NCBI GenBank assembly: GCA_021155145.1
Contig: JAJNPX010000329.1
Coordinates: 1-7,052, forward strand
Direction: 5' to 3'
Source: Acidisarcina sp.
Lineage (GTDB): Bacteria; Acidobacteriota; Blastocatellia; Pyrinomonadales; Pyrinomonadaceae
DNA: 7,052 bases
Part shown: positions 1 to 5,463 of the stretch, in pieces
Numbering within the stretch: the first letter of the stretch is position 1
Layout of the letters: each line of letters opens with the position of its first letter
Position numbers and translations under genes: made by a program
Notes under the pieces: model-generated
What the model saw: the letters and a program-made list of their open reading frames with translations, nothing else
What the model was told of the DNA's origin: nothing
Database searches by the model: none

Positions 1-45
1 GACATTCCTGTCCGCAGCCTCGATGAAGCGGACAGGAATGTCCGC
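1..45. repeat. REP-like pair of inverted palindromes inside the tatD reading frame
   Basis: Bases 1-15 (GACATTCCTGTCCGC) are the exact reverse complement of bases 28-42, with a 12-base spacer (16-27). The right copy is itself a hairpin: GCGGACA (28-34), GGAA loop, TGTCCGC (39-45). The left copy looks like the same hairpin inverted, with its first three bases cut off by the window edge. Two short palindromes in opposite orientation resemble a BIME/REP arrangement. A further CCGCG/CGCGG pair (42-46 with 55-59) follows. The element is read through without a stop and encodes roughly DIPVRSLDEADRNVR, in the variable loop before the HCF strand of the TatD barrel. The inverted repeat is directly visible; that it is a dispersed genomic family is inference. 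Confidence 0.75.
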
Positions 46-390
46 GTTCCGTTGCGCGGGATAATGCACTGCTTTGGCGGTACGCCGGCGATGGCCGAGG
101 CGTTGATGCCGCTTGGTTTTTTGATCTCGTTCGCGGGGAACGTGACCTTCAAGAAAGCGGAAAATCTTCGAGACGCGGCCCGAGTTGTGCCGCTGGATAG
201 ATTGCTGGTCGAGACCGATTGCCCCTTCCTCACGCCGATCCCGTTACGCGGAAAGAGAAACGAACCCGCGTACGTCGAGCACACGGCACGCTTCCTGGCG
301 GAGCTTTATGGCGTCTCTTACGAGACCCTTGCCAAACAAACTACGCAAAACTTTCTCGACTTCTTCGGGCTGAAACTGCCGACGAACTAG
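1..390 (+). CDS. tatD: TatD/YcfH-family metal-dependent hydrolase (DNase), C-terminal part, 5' truncated by window edge
   Basis: The frame is open from base 1 and ends at TAG 388-390, giving 129 residues, about half of the usual ~260. TatD proteins are TIM-barrel, divalent-metal-dependent phosphodiesterases with 3'-5' exonuclease/DNase activity, acting in the cytoplasm in DNA repair and turnover. Seen here, numbered from the first codon: the metal-ligand motif HCF at 23-25, the LxISFxGxVTFKxAxxLRDAA stretch from about 41, the catalytic Asp in ETD at 71-73, and the signature GKRNEP at 84-89. The stretch around LRDAA and PLDRLLVETD is very close to E. coli YcfH. The first ~15 residues do not look like TatD; they are encoded by a palindromic repeat (1-45) that continues in frame into LRGIMHCF. 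An internal TTG at 52 is not a real start, because the barrel would lack its first half. Family assignment is secure; the 5' part is unseen. Confidence 0.93.
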   Translation, partial: DIPVRSLDEADRNVRVPLRGIMHCFGGTPAMAEALMPLGFLISFAGNVTFKKAENLRDAARVVPLDRLLVETDCPFLTPIPLRGKRNEPAYVEHTARFLAELYGVSYETLAKQTTQNFLDFFGLKLPTN

Positions 391-443
391 CACGAATCGC
401 ACTAATACGATCTCGATTCGTGTAATTCGCGTTAATTCGTGGC
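391..443. repeat. Inverted and iterated repeat filling the tatD-yajQ spacer
   Basis: CACGAATCG (391-399), directly after the tatD stop, is perfectly inverted at 414-422 (CGATTCGTG), leaving a 14-base loop. No T-run follows, so it is a poor intrinsic terminator. The right arm continues as three 9-10 base iterations: ATTCGTGTA (416-424), ATTCGCGTTA (425-434) and ATTCGTGGC (435-443). The left arm CACGAATCGCACTAAT resembles the repeat left of the GxxExxY gene (CGCGAAACACACTAAA, 962-977), matching at 12 of 16 positions. It ends 12 bases before the yajQ start, so the repeat also forms the yajQ upstream region. Confidence 0.65.
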
Positions 444-455
444 AAAATCTGCGTT

Positions 456-953
456 ATGGCAAAGGAAAATTCATTCGATATCGTATCCAAGACTGATTAC
501 GCCGAGGTCACGAACGCACTAAATCAGACGTCAAAAGAGATCTCGCAGCGGTTCGATTTCAAGGGCAGCAAAGCGACGGTCGAACTCCAGCAAAAGGACC
601 TGATGCTCGCCGCCGAAGACGAGACAAAGCTCCGAAATATGAACGACATCCTGCAGAGCAAGCTCGTGAAACGAGGCATTTCCCTAAAAGCTCTCGATTA
701 TCAGAAGATCGAGCCTGCAGCCGGTGGCACGGTCCGCCAGCTCGTAAAGGTGCAGCAGGGGATCCCGACCGATAAAGCAAAAGAGGTCGTAAAATTCATC
801 AAGGATGGCAAGTACAAGGTCCAGGCATCGATCCAGGGCGAGACCGTACGCGTTTCGGGCAAGGACCGCGACACGCTGCAGGAAGTTATCTCCGCACTAA
901 AAGGTAAAGACTTCGGCATCGATATGCAGTTCGATAATTATAGGAGTAATTGA
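456..953 (+). CDS. yajQ: YajQ-family nucleotide-binding protein
   Basis: The product is 165 residues, full length for the family (about 160). YajQ proteins are small cytosolic proteins with two ferredoxin-like halves that bind nucleotides. In Xanthomonas a homologue binds cyclic di-GMP and partners a transcription factor, but the role in most bacteria is unsettled. Seen: the N-terminal signature SFDIVSKTDYAEVTNALNQ (6-24), the ISQRFDFKGSK segment (29-39), the central KIEPAAGGTVRQ stretch (85-96), and the C-terminal GKDFGIDMQFDNYR ending. Starting at ATG 456 gives the expected MAKENSFDIV N-terminus. No Shine-Dalgarno motif lies upstream; the 65-bp spacer is built of repeats. The gene is followed within 10 bases by the repeat that begins the GxxExxY cassette. 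Identification is secure; the ligand here is unknown. Confidence 0.96.
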   Translation: MAKENSFDIVSKTDYAEVTNALNQTSKEISQRFDFKGSKATVELQQKDLMLAAEDETKLRNMNDILQSKLVKRGISLKALDYQKIEPAAGGTVRQLVKVQQGIPTDKAKEVVKFIKDGKYKVQASIQGETVRVSGKDRDTLQEVISALKGKDFGIDMQFDNYRSN

Positions 954-961
954 AAGGAAAC

Positions 962-986
962 CGCGAAACACACTAAAGACGCGAAA
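962..986 (+). repeat. Left inverted repeat of the GxxExxY cassette
   Basis: CGCGAAACACACTAAA followed by GACGCGAAA. The first 16 bases pair with the right repeat (1429-1444) with one mismatch. The preceding AAACCGC (958-964) also matches the complement of GCGGTTT in the right repeat if a 9-base gap is allowed, so the right copy seems to carry one extra iteration. Confidence 0.7.
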
Positions 987-997
987 GTGCATCTTAT

Positions 998-1399
998 ATG
1001 GCCGATTTGGTATTGAAGGAGGAAGCGTACGCAATTATCGGGGCTTGTTTTGAAGTTTATAAAGACAAAGGTTGTGGGTTTGTGGAACCGGTCTACCAGG
1101 AGTGTCTGGCAATCGAATTTGAGCATAGAGGAATACCATTTTCCGCAGAATCTCAGCTGGAATTGTATTATCGTGGCCGGAAGCTATCTCATTTTTACAA
1201 GCCAGATTTCATTTGCTTTGGGAAAATCGTAGTGGAGGTCAAAGCCGTCTCAAAGTTGGTGGCCGAGCATCGGGCCCAAACAATGAACTATCTTAAAGGA
1301 ACAGGACATCCCCTTGGCTTGTTGGTAAATTTTGGACACTTTCCTGGAATCGAGCACGAACGCATCGTGTCTACAACTAGCGTAAGATTGAAGGCCTAA
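998..1399 (+). CDS. GxxExxY-family protein, PD-(D/E)XK nuclease-like fold
   Basis: The product is 133 residues, normal for the family. The naming motif G-F-V-E-P-V-Y is at 27-33, preceded by the typical IIGACFEVYKDKG helix. A PD-(D/E)XK-like core is visible: P69-D70 in the strand YKPDF, then E80 and K82 in IVVEVKAV, followed by a helix with Q94 and the NYLKGTG turn (97-103), and finally the LGLLVNFG strand. All key positions are intact, so the gene looks functional rather than decayed. The family's biological role is not established; a nuclease activity is implied only by fold. It often occurs in many copies per genome in environmental bacteria (general knowledge). ATG 998 has no Shine-Dalgarno motif and lies 11 bases after the left repeat. 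Codon and base composition are more AT-rich than in neighbouring genes, which fits acquisition as a cassette. Confidence 0.9.
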   Translation: MADLVLKEEAYAIIGACFEVYKDKGCGFVEPVYQECLAIEFEHRGIPFSAESQLELYYRGRKLSHFYKPDFICFGKIVVEVKAVSKLVAEHRAQTMNYLKGTGHPLGLLVNFGHFPGIEHERIVSTTSVRLKA

Positions 1400-1428
1400 G
1401 CGATCGTGGTTCGGACATGATCGAACAA

Positions 1429-1459
1429 TTTAGCGTGTTTCGCGTGTTTGGCGGTTTTT
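1429..1459 (-). repeat. Right inverted repeat of the GxxExxY cassette, three iterated units
   Basis: After TTTA the sequence is three similar units: GCGTGTTT (1433-1440), CGCGTGTTT (1441-1449) and GGCGGTTTTT (1450-1459). The segment 1429-1444 is the inverted partner of 962-977. The last unit abuts the ATG at 1461, so whatever drives the downstream gene must lie in or before this repeat. Confidence 0.7.
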
Positions 1460-1460
1460 A

Positions 1461-2486
1461 ATGATAATGCAGACATTTGCCTCAGCAAAAAAAGAGTTAC
1501 TGCCGAACCAGGCGGCCCGAAAAATCTTCGGGCTGATCAAGGATGAAATGTCTCTGGTCGAGGCTGAGTTTGAACGTCAGGCACGTTCGAATATTCAGGT
1601 CATCGACTATTTGGGAGATTATTTGCGTTCGTCCGGAGGCAAACGCGTGCGCCCGGCGCTCGTGATACTGGCGAATTACGCCATCGGGGGCAAGGGCGAT
1701 TCCGACAACGTCATTCGTCTTGCGACGGTGATGGAGATGCTGCATACGGCCACGCTCGTACACGACGACATCATCGACAATGCCGACATCCGGCGCAGCC
1801 GGACGACGATCAATGCAAAGTTCGGAAATCACGCTGCCGTCCTTATGGGCGACTGGCTATATATGTCCGCGTTCGAGGCGTCGCTAAGAGAGCGGTCTCT
1901 TGAGATCCTCGATATCCTCACCCGTCTGACCCGCAAGATGACCGAGGGAGAATTGATACAGCTGACGACCGTCGGCGACATAAAGATCACCGAGCAGCGA
2001 TACTTCGATATTCTCGAACGCAAGACCGCGTTTCTCTTTTCCGGCTGCTGCGAGATCGGAGCAATACTCGGCCCCGCCACGCGGGAAGCTCAAAATGCGA
2101 TGCGCGAATATGGCATGAACCTCGGTATCGCGTTTCAGTTGGCCGACGATCTGCTCGATTTTACCTCCGATGAAAAGAGCCTCGGAAAGGCCGCATCCGC
2201 CGACCTTCTCGAGGGAAAACTCACGCTTCCGCTCATCAAACTGATCGCGGTCGAACCTGCCGTCAGGTCGGAACTGGAAGAAATAATGCTTAAGGGCGAG
2301 TATTCCGGAGATTTTCGGGAGCGCCTAATGCAAAAGCTTAATCACCGAGGTATCCTCAGTGAAGTGCGTGCAATCGCAAACAGTTACGCCGCCGCCGCGA
2401 GAAAATCTCTTGAAATTTTAAGCAGAAGCGCGTATCGTGAAGCCTTGGACGAGATTCCAAATTTCGTCATCGACCGGAATAATTGA
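1461..2486 (+). CDS. Long-chain all-trans polyprenyl diphosphate synthase (IspB/HepT type)
   Basis: The product is 341 residues, typical for trans-isoprenyl diphosphate synthases. It condenses isopentenyl diphosphate onto an allylic primer to make the side chain of menaquinone or ubiquinone; it acts in the cytosol or at the membrane surface. Seen in order: GGKRVRP (59-65, substrate phosphate binding), first Asp-rich motif DDIID (102-106) within HTATLVHDD, the following RRSR (111-114), K188-T189 in ERKTA, second Asp-rich motif DDLLD (229-233) within FQLADD, and GK with DLLEGKLTLPLI (242-259). The residue five places before the first DD is Ala, and no bulky aromatic residue blocks the pocket there, favouring a long product such as C35-C40. 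Exact length cannot be read, so I give no symbol. ATG 1467 is an equally possible start. No Shine-Dalgarno motif is present; the cassette repeat ends one base before the start. Confidence 0.94.
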   Translation: MIMQTFASAKKELLPNQAARKIFGLIKDEMSLVEAEFERQARSNIQVIDYLGDYLRSSGGKRVRPALVILANYAIGGKGDSDNVIRLATVMEMLHTATLVHDDIIDNADIRRSRTTINAKFGNHAAVLMGDWLYMSAFEASLRERSLEILDILTRLTRKMTEGELIQLTTVGDIKITEQRYFDILERKTAFLFSGCCEIGAILGPATREAQNAMREYGMNLGIAFQLADDLLDFTSDEKSLGKAASADLLEGKLTLPLIKLIAVEPAVRSELEEIMLKGEYSGDFRERLMQKLNHRGILSEVRAIANSYAAAARKSLEILSRSAYREALDEIPNFVIDRNN

Positions 2487-2494
2487 GCGCTCAA
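2483..2494. other. Perfect 12-bp palindrome overlapping the synthase stop codon
   Basis: TTGAGCGCTCAA is a perfect palindrome spanning the TGA stop (2484-2486) of the polyprenyl synthase, about 48 bases before the start of the next gene. It has no loop or T-run, so it is not a terminator. It could be a dimeric regulator site or chance. Confidence 0.3.
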
Positions 2495-2541
2495 ATCGAA
2501 CCCACGGAATTGCTCAGCACCTTAATCTCTTTATTCTCAGT

Positions 2542-3171
2542 ATGTTAGACGCAGAACTTATAGCAACACTTGAGAAAAGTCTTCAGGAGACGCGCAATGC
2601 CCAACTGCGTTTAATGGGGCGACTTCGCGAGGTCGAGCACGAATCCGGGCGTCTTCGCGAGGAGATCCAGGCCCTCGAGAACAGCGCTTCGCAGACCGAA
2701 TCGGCCATCGATGGACTCCTTGTCGCGATGCGGTCGGGAACCAAGTCGTTTGGCGCGATCAAGTCGATGAGCATCGAGGACGTGGTAGATCCAAGCCCGG
2801 TAAAAGGTGGATTGGCGGAGAGAAGGGCCGCCTCGCCGCCGCCGGTCTATGTTCCCAATAAAACGGGAACCGTCGCCTATTTCAGCCAGCGACGGGGCGT
2901 TCCCTCGCGAGGGAATAATATCGAGGCCGTCAGCAACCGTTTCGCCGACCGCATGATCACACAGGCCTGCACACTTTTGCTCCGCGAGGCCGGCGAACCT
3001 CTTCACGTAAACGAACTCTACAATCTGCTGGTGGCGGGTGGAATGGAGTTCAAGGGAAACAATCCGACGATCTCCGTGGCCGTTTCGTTGAACCGAAATC
3101 GCCGTTTCCGAAAAGTCGGCCCCGGCACCTTCGATCTGGTCATGCGAGATGCTTCCCGTGCAGCGTCGTGA
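2542..3171 (+). CDS. Coiled-coil protein with C-terminal HARE-HTH-like winged-helix domain
   Basis: I choose ATG 2542 (209 residues). The frame is open further back to ATG 2437, but that would overlap the synthase by 50 bases and add 35 residues with no domain character. Residues 1-58 are rich in Glu, Arg, Leu and Gln with heptad spacing and predict a coiled coil (ETRNAQLRLMGRLREVEHES). Residues 60-130 are a low-complexity, probably disordered linker with Pro and Ser. Residues 136-201 match the HARE-HTH pattern (HB1, ASXL, restriction endonuclease, RpoE delta): a helix with LLREAGEPLHVNELYNLL, then PTISVAVSLNRNRRFRKVGPGTFDLV. That domain is a winged helix proposed to link DNA recognition with modification or chromatin; bacterial standalone members are uncharacterised. 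The 55-bp gap to the synthase suggests co-transcription, although weak TTGCTC (2510-2515) and TATTCT (2532-2537) boxes with 16-bp spacing could be an internal promoter. Function unknown. Confidence 0.82.
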   Translation: MLDAELIATLEKSLQETRNAQLRLMGRLREVEHESGRLREEIQALENSASQTESAIDGLLVAMRSGTKSFGAIKSMSIEDVVDPSPVKGGLAERRAASPPPVYVPNKTGTVAYFSQRRGVPSRGNNIEAVSNRFADRMITQACTLLLREAGEPLHVNELYNLLVAGGMEFKGNNPTISVAVSLNRNRRFRKVGPGTFDLVMRDASRAAS

Positions 3172-3210
3172 CCCTTTATTGGTCGCTCGGCCAGAATTTT
3201 AGTGTAATTG

Positions 3211-3249
3211 AACGCGATCGGATGATATCATCGGTCGCGTTGTGTTTTT
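3211..3249 (+). terminator. Probable intrinsic terminator after the HARE-HTH gene
   Basis: AACGCGA (3211-3217) pairs with TCGCGTT (3235-3241). The stem continues with a T-G wobble, a C-G pair, a one-base bulge and then GAT/ATC toward a small loop. A run of five T follows at 3245-3249. The hairpin lies 40 bases after the TGA stop of the upstream gene and 25 bases before the next ATG, fitting the end of the synthase/HARE-HTH unit. Confidence 0.65.
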
Positions 3250-3273
3250 CCGGACTCGCGCCTTTTTGAATCC

Positions 3274-5376
3274 ATGAAACGTGATCTATTTATCTCCGCT
3301 CTTTTGTTGTCTTTGCTTTTGGCTTTGGCGCCGGCGGCGGCCGGCCAAAAGGTGCGTCTGCGGAGCAAGATAACTCCCGAATGCGGTAGTTCATCCAACC
3401 TGAAGTTTGCCGATATCTGGGCCGACGGGAATATCGCGGTGATGGGAAGCTACTCCTGCCGCGGCGCCTTCATTTTCGACGTTTCGGACCCCGATCGGCC
3501 GACGCTTGCGAACTGGTACGATCCGTCGCCGACACAGGCATTTCTCGAGGCCATCGTGATCGGCAACCGTGCCTACTTCGGAAGCGGCGGACCTACGCCC
3601 AGCGGAACGGCATCTGCCGGCGACGGTGTCCACATAGTAGATGTTTCGGACCCGACGCAGCCCCAGCTTCTGGGAAAGGTGAACTCAACGTCGGGCGGCG
3701 GATTTAACGGCATCCACGAAATGGTCGTCTTTGATCAGGGCGGGCAGAGATTCCTTGTGGAGAATTTCAACAGCTTTGCAACGAAGATCCTTAAGGTCAT
3801 CAATGTGACCGATCCTGCGAACCCCGTATTTGTCCGCGATATCTCGCCGACAGAGATCAGCTGGGTACACGCGATGCACATACGTGGCAATAAAATGTAC
3901 ACCTCGGGCTGGGGAACCTCGTCGGTCCGCGGCCGCACCGAGATATACGATATTTCGAACATAGCGACACAGGCCCCCGCGTTATTGGGCTATATCGAGG
4001 ATCCAAGTTCATCGCTGTCAAATGGCAACAACATGCACAGCAGCTGGACAAGCGAGGACGGAAATTACTTGTACAGTGCTCGCGAGGTCACCAACAGCAA
4101 CGGCCCTTCGCCCGGCGATGTTCGGGTCTATGATGTCAGCGATCCCTCGACGCCGCTCCTGGTCGATCGGGTCACGATGGCGGATCTCGGCCTGAATGCC
4201 GTCACACCTCACAACCCGGTCGTGATGGGAAGCAAGCTCTATGTTTCATGGTATCAGGCGGGAATTCAGGTCTTCGACATCACAAAGCCTGCCGACCTTG
4301 TGCGGATCGGGCAATACGACACTTTTTCGCCGGCATTTCTTGGACGGAATGAGAAAGCGTCCCTCTCCGATGAGCCATGGGACCTTATCTGCGGACGCGA
4401 CAATCTGCAGAACGCGCTTCCGACCACATATAACGGTACATGGGCGGTTTTCCCGTTCCTCGGTGAGGACAAGGTGCTGATCGGGGAGATGAACGAGGGC
4501 CTGCTCATCGTCGATGTCACCGGGACTTCGCGGCTTCCAAAGAACACGATCGCCGATTTCGATGGTGATGGAAAGACGGACGTGTCGGCGTACCGACCCG
4601 ACTCGGGCACCTGGTACGTTCAGCGCAGCTCAGATATGCAGACCGAGGCTCGGCCGTGGGGCGTGCCGACCGATCAGATCGTCGCGGGCGACTATGACGG
4701 GGATGGAAAGGCGGACCATGCGGTCTTTCGCGAATCGAACGGCTACTGGTACATCTTTAACAGCACGGGATCGATCTCTTACATTTATTGGGGCGAGCCC
4801 GGTGATATTCCGGTTCCGGCCGACTACGATGCCGACGGCCGAACGGACGTCGCGGTGTACCGGCCATCGACAGGCATCTGGTACATCTGGCAGAGTACGC
4901 TTGGATTCAAGTTCATATACTGGGGAGCCTCGATCGACAAACCCGTCGCGGGTGACTTCGACGGCGACGGTAAGGCCGACACCGCCGTGTTCAGACCGAC
5001 CGAGGGCGTCTGGTACGTTTACCCGAGTTCGTCGAGCATCCCGCTGTTTATCTCGTTCGGAGCACCGGGAGACATACCGGTTTCCGCCGATTTTACCGGC
5101 GATGGGCAGACCGACTTCTGCGTATATCGTCCCTCGAACGGTTACTGGTACGTTTTCGATATGACGGGGCCGCGATATATCTATCAGGCGTGGGGCGTGG
5201 CTGAGGACATTCCCGTACCGGGCGACTACGATCGAGACGGAAAAGCCGATTTCACTGTTTATCGCCCGAGCGACAAGGTCTGGTATCGGATCAACAGCTC
5301 TAACGGCACCTTCGATTTCCGATTCTTTGGCGAACCCGGTGATGTGCCGGTACCGACGTCGAATTATCCCCGGTAG
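3274..5376 (+). CDS. Exported LVIVD beta-propeller protein with six C-terminal calcium-loop (FG-GAP/VCBS-like) repeats
   Basis: The product is 700 residues. A Sec signal peptide is clear: K2-R3, hydrophobic core 5-19, then APAAAG with cleavage near 23-24; no lipobox Cys. Residues 40-420 contain seven strands of the LVIVD type, such as AFIFDVSDP (65-73), HIVDVSDP (120-127), KVINVTDP (174-181), EIYDIS (223-228), VRVYDVSDP (283-291), IQVFDITKP (331-339) and LLIVDVTG (410-417), consistent with a seven-bladed propeller. Blades 3-6 each carry a His at a similar place (H148, H199, H255, H313). Residues 428-697 hold six repeats of 44-45 residues; each opens with a DxDxDGxxD loop (428, 473, 517, 561, 606, 651) and continues with AVYRPSxGxWY. 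The fifth has Thr at the second Asp position. C37 and C62 may form a disulfide. The protein is likely cell-surface or periplasmic; substrate or partner unknown. It is transcribed alone, between two terminators. Confidence 0.88.
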   Translation: MKRDLFISALLLSLLLALAPAAAGQKVRLRSKITPECGSSSNLKFADIWADGNIAVMGSYSCRGAFIFDVSDPDRPTLANWYDPSPTQAFLEAIVIGNRAYFGSGGPTPSGTASAGDGVHIVDVSDPTQPQLLGKVNSTSGGGFNGIHEMVVFDQGGQRFLVENFNSFATKILKVINVTDPANPVFVRDISPTEISWVHAMHIRGNKMYTSGWGTSSVRGRTEIYDISNIATQAPALLGYIEDPSSSLSNGNNMHSSWTSEDGNYLYSAREVTNSNGPSPGDVRVYDVSDPSTPLLVDRVTMADLGLNAVTPHNPVVMGSKLYVSWYQAGIQVFDITKPADLVRIGQYDTFSPAFLGRNEKASLSDEPWDLICGRDNLQNALPTTYNGTWAVFPFLGEDKVLIGEMNEGLLIVDVTGTSRLPKNTIADFDGDGKTDVSAYRPDSGTWYVQRSSDMQTEARPWGVPTDQIVAGDYDGDGKADHAVFRESNGYWYIFNSTGSISYIYWGEPGDIPVPADYDADGRTDVAVYRPSTGIWYIWQSTLGFKFIYWGASIDKPVAGDFDGDGKADTAVFRPTEGVWYVYPSSSSIPLFISFGAPGDIPVSADFTGDGQTDFCVYRPSNGYWYVFDMTGPRYIYQAWGVAEDIPVPGDYDRDGKADFTVYRPSDKVWYRINSSNGTFDFRFFGEPGDVPVPTSNYPR

Positions 5377-5408
5377 CAAGCGGCGGCCAAAGTTCAGCGC
5401 AGGCATCG

Positions 5409-5446
5409 GCCCGAAGTCATTTGAGTAACTTGACTTCGGGCTTTTT
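5409..5446 (+). terminator. Strong intrinsic terminator after the LVIVD gene
   Basis: GCCCGAAGTCA (5409-5419) pairs perfectly over 11 bp with TGACTTCGGGC (5431-5441), with an 11-base loop and TTTTT at 5442-5446. It begins 32 bases after the stop codon. Its right arm overlaps the -35 box of the next gene. Confidence 0.93.
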
Positions 5447-5457
5447 GCTCCTATTAT
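5430..5457 (+). promoter_or_regulatory. Sigma70-like promoter of the FHA-PrsW gene, predicted leaderless
   Basis: TTGACT (5430-5435, five of six bases of TTGACA), a 16-bp spacer, and TATTAT (5452-5457, five of six bases of TATAAT). A start about seven bases after the -10 box falls at or next to the A of the ATG at 5464, so the mRNA would have no leader. The -35 box lies inside the right arm of the upstream terminator stem. No Shine-Dalgarno motif exists, which agrees with leaderless translation. Confidence 0.6.
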
Positions 5458-5463
5458 TGCACT

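Larger units (their letters stand above)
962..1459 (+). mobile_element. Putative repeat-bounded single-gene GxxExxY cassette
   Basis: CGCGAAACACACTAAA at 962-977 is the inverted complement, 15 of 16 bases, of TTTAGCGTGTTTCGCG at 1429-1444. The interval between holds only one gene. The cassette starts 8 bases after the yajQ stop and ends one base before the ATG of the next gene. Three 60-base rows inside the gene (1021-1200) contain 25, 28 and 25 G+C, about 43%. The sampled yajQ row 601-660 contains 32, and row 2641-2700 in the HARE-HTH gene contains 38. No transposase is present and I see no convincing target-site duplication, so the mechanism is unknown. The bounded structure is seen; mobility is inferred. 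Confidence 0.5.

Noticed and set aside
52..390. Internal TTG start giving a 112-residue TatD
   Set aside because: The frame is open to base 1 and TatD needs the N-terminal half of the barrel with its HxH metal motif; the gene is simply cut by the window.
391..422. Hairpin after tatD as an intrinsic terminator
   Set aside because: The stem is only 9 bp with a 14-base loop and is followed by mixed sequence rather than a T-run.
391..443. CRISPR-like array
   Set aside because: Iterations are 9-10 bases with no unique spacers of regular length.
1401..1426. Small inverted repeats (CGATC/GATCG and GTTCG/CGAAC) after the GxxExxY stop
   Set aside because: They are 5 bp each, mutually exclusive and without a T-run, so chance is sufficient explanation.
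951..1461. Target-site duplication flanking the GxxExxY cassette
   Set aside because: Only trivial matches such as TAAT are found outside the inverted repeats, too short and unevenly placed to count.
2437..2541. Upstream extension of the HARE-HTH gene to ATG 2437
   Set aside because: It overlaps the synthase end by 50 bases and adds residues with no coiled-coil or domain pattern; ATG 2542 begins exactly where the heptad region starts.
4514..5164. Plus-strand frame of 216 codons in another phase of the LVIVD gene
   Set aside because: The product is Arg/Thr/Ser-rich shadow translation of the repeats, with no domain and complete overlap with a well-supported gene.
4630..5406. Long minus-strand open frame (258 codons) opposite the C-terminal repeats
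   Set aside because: It mirrors the GC-rich, periodic codon pattern of the calcium-loop repeats on the + strand; its protein is Arg/Val-rich without recognisable domains.
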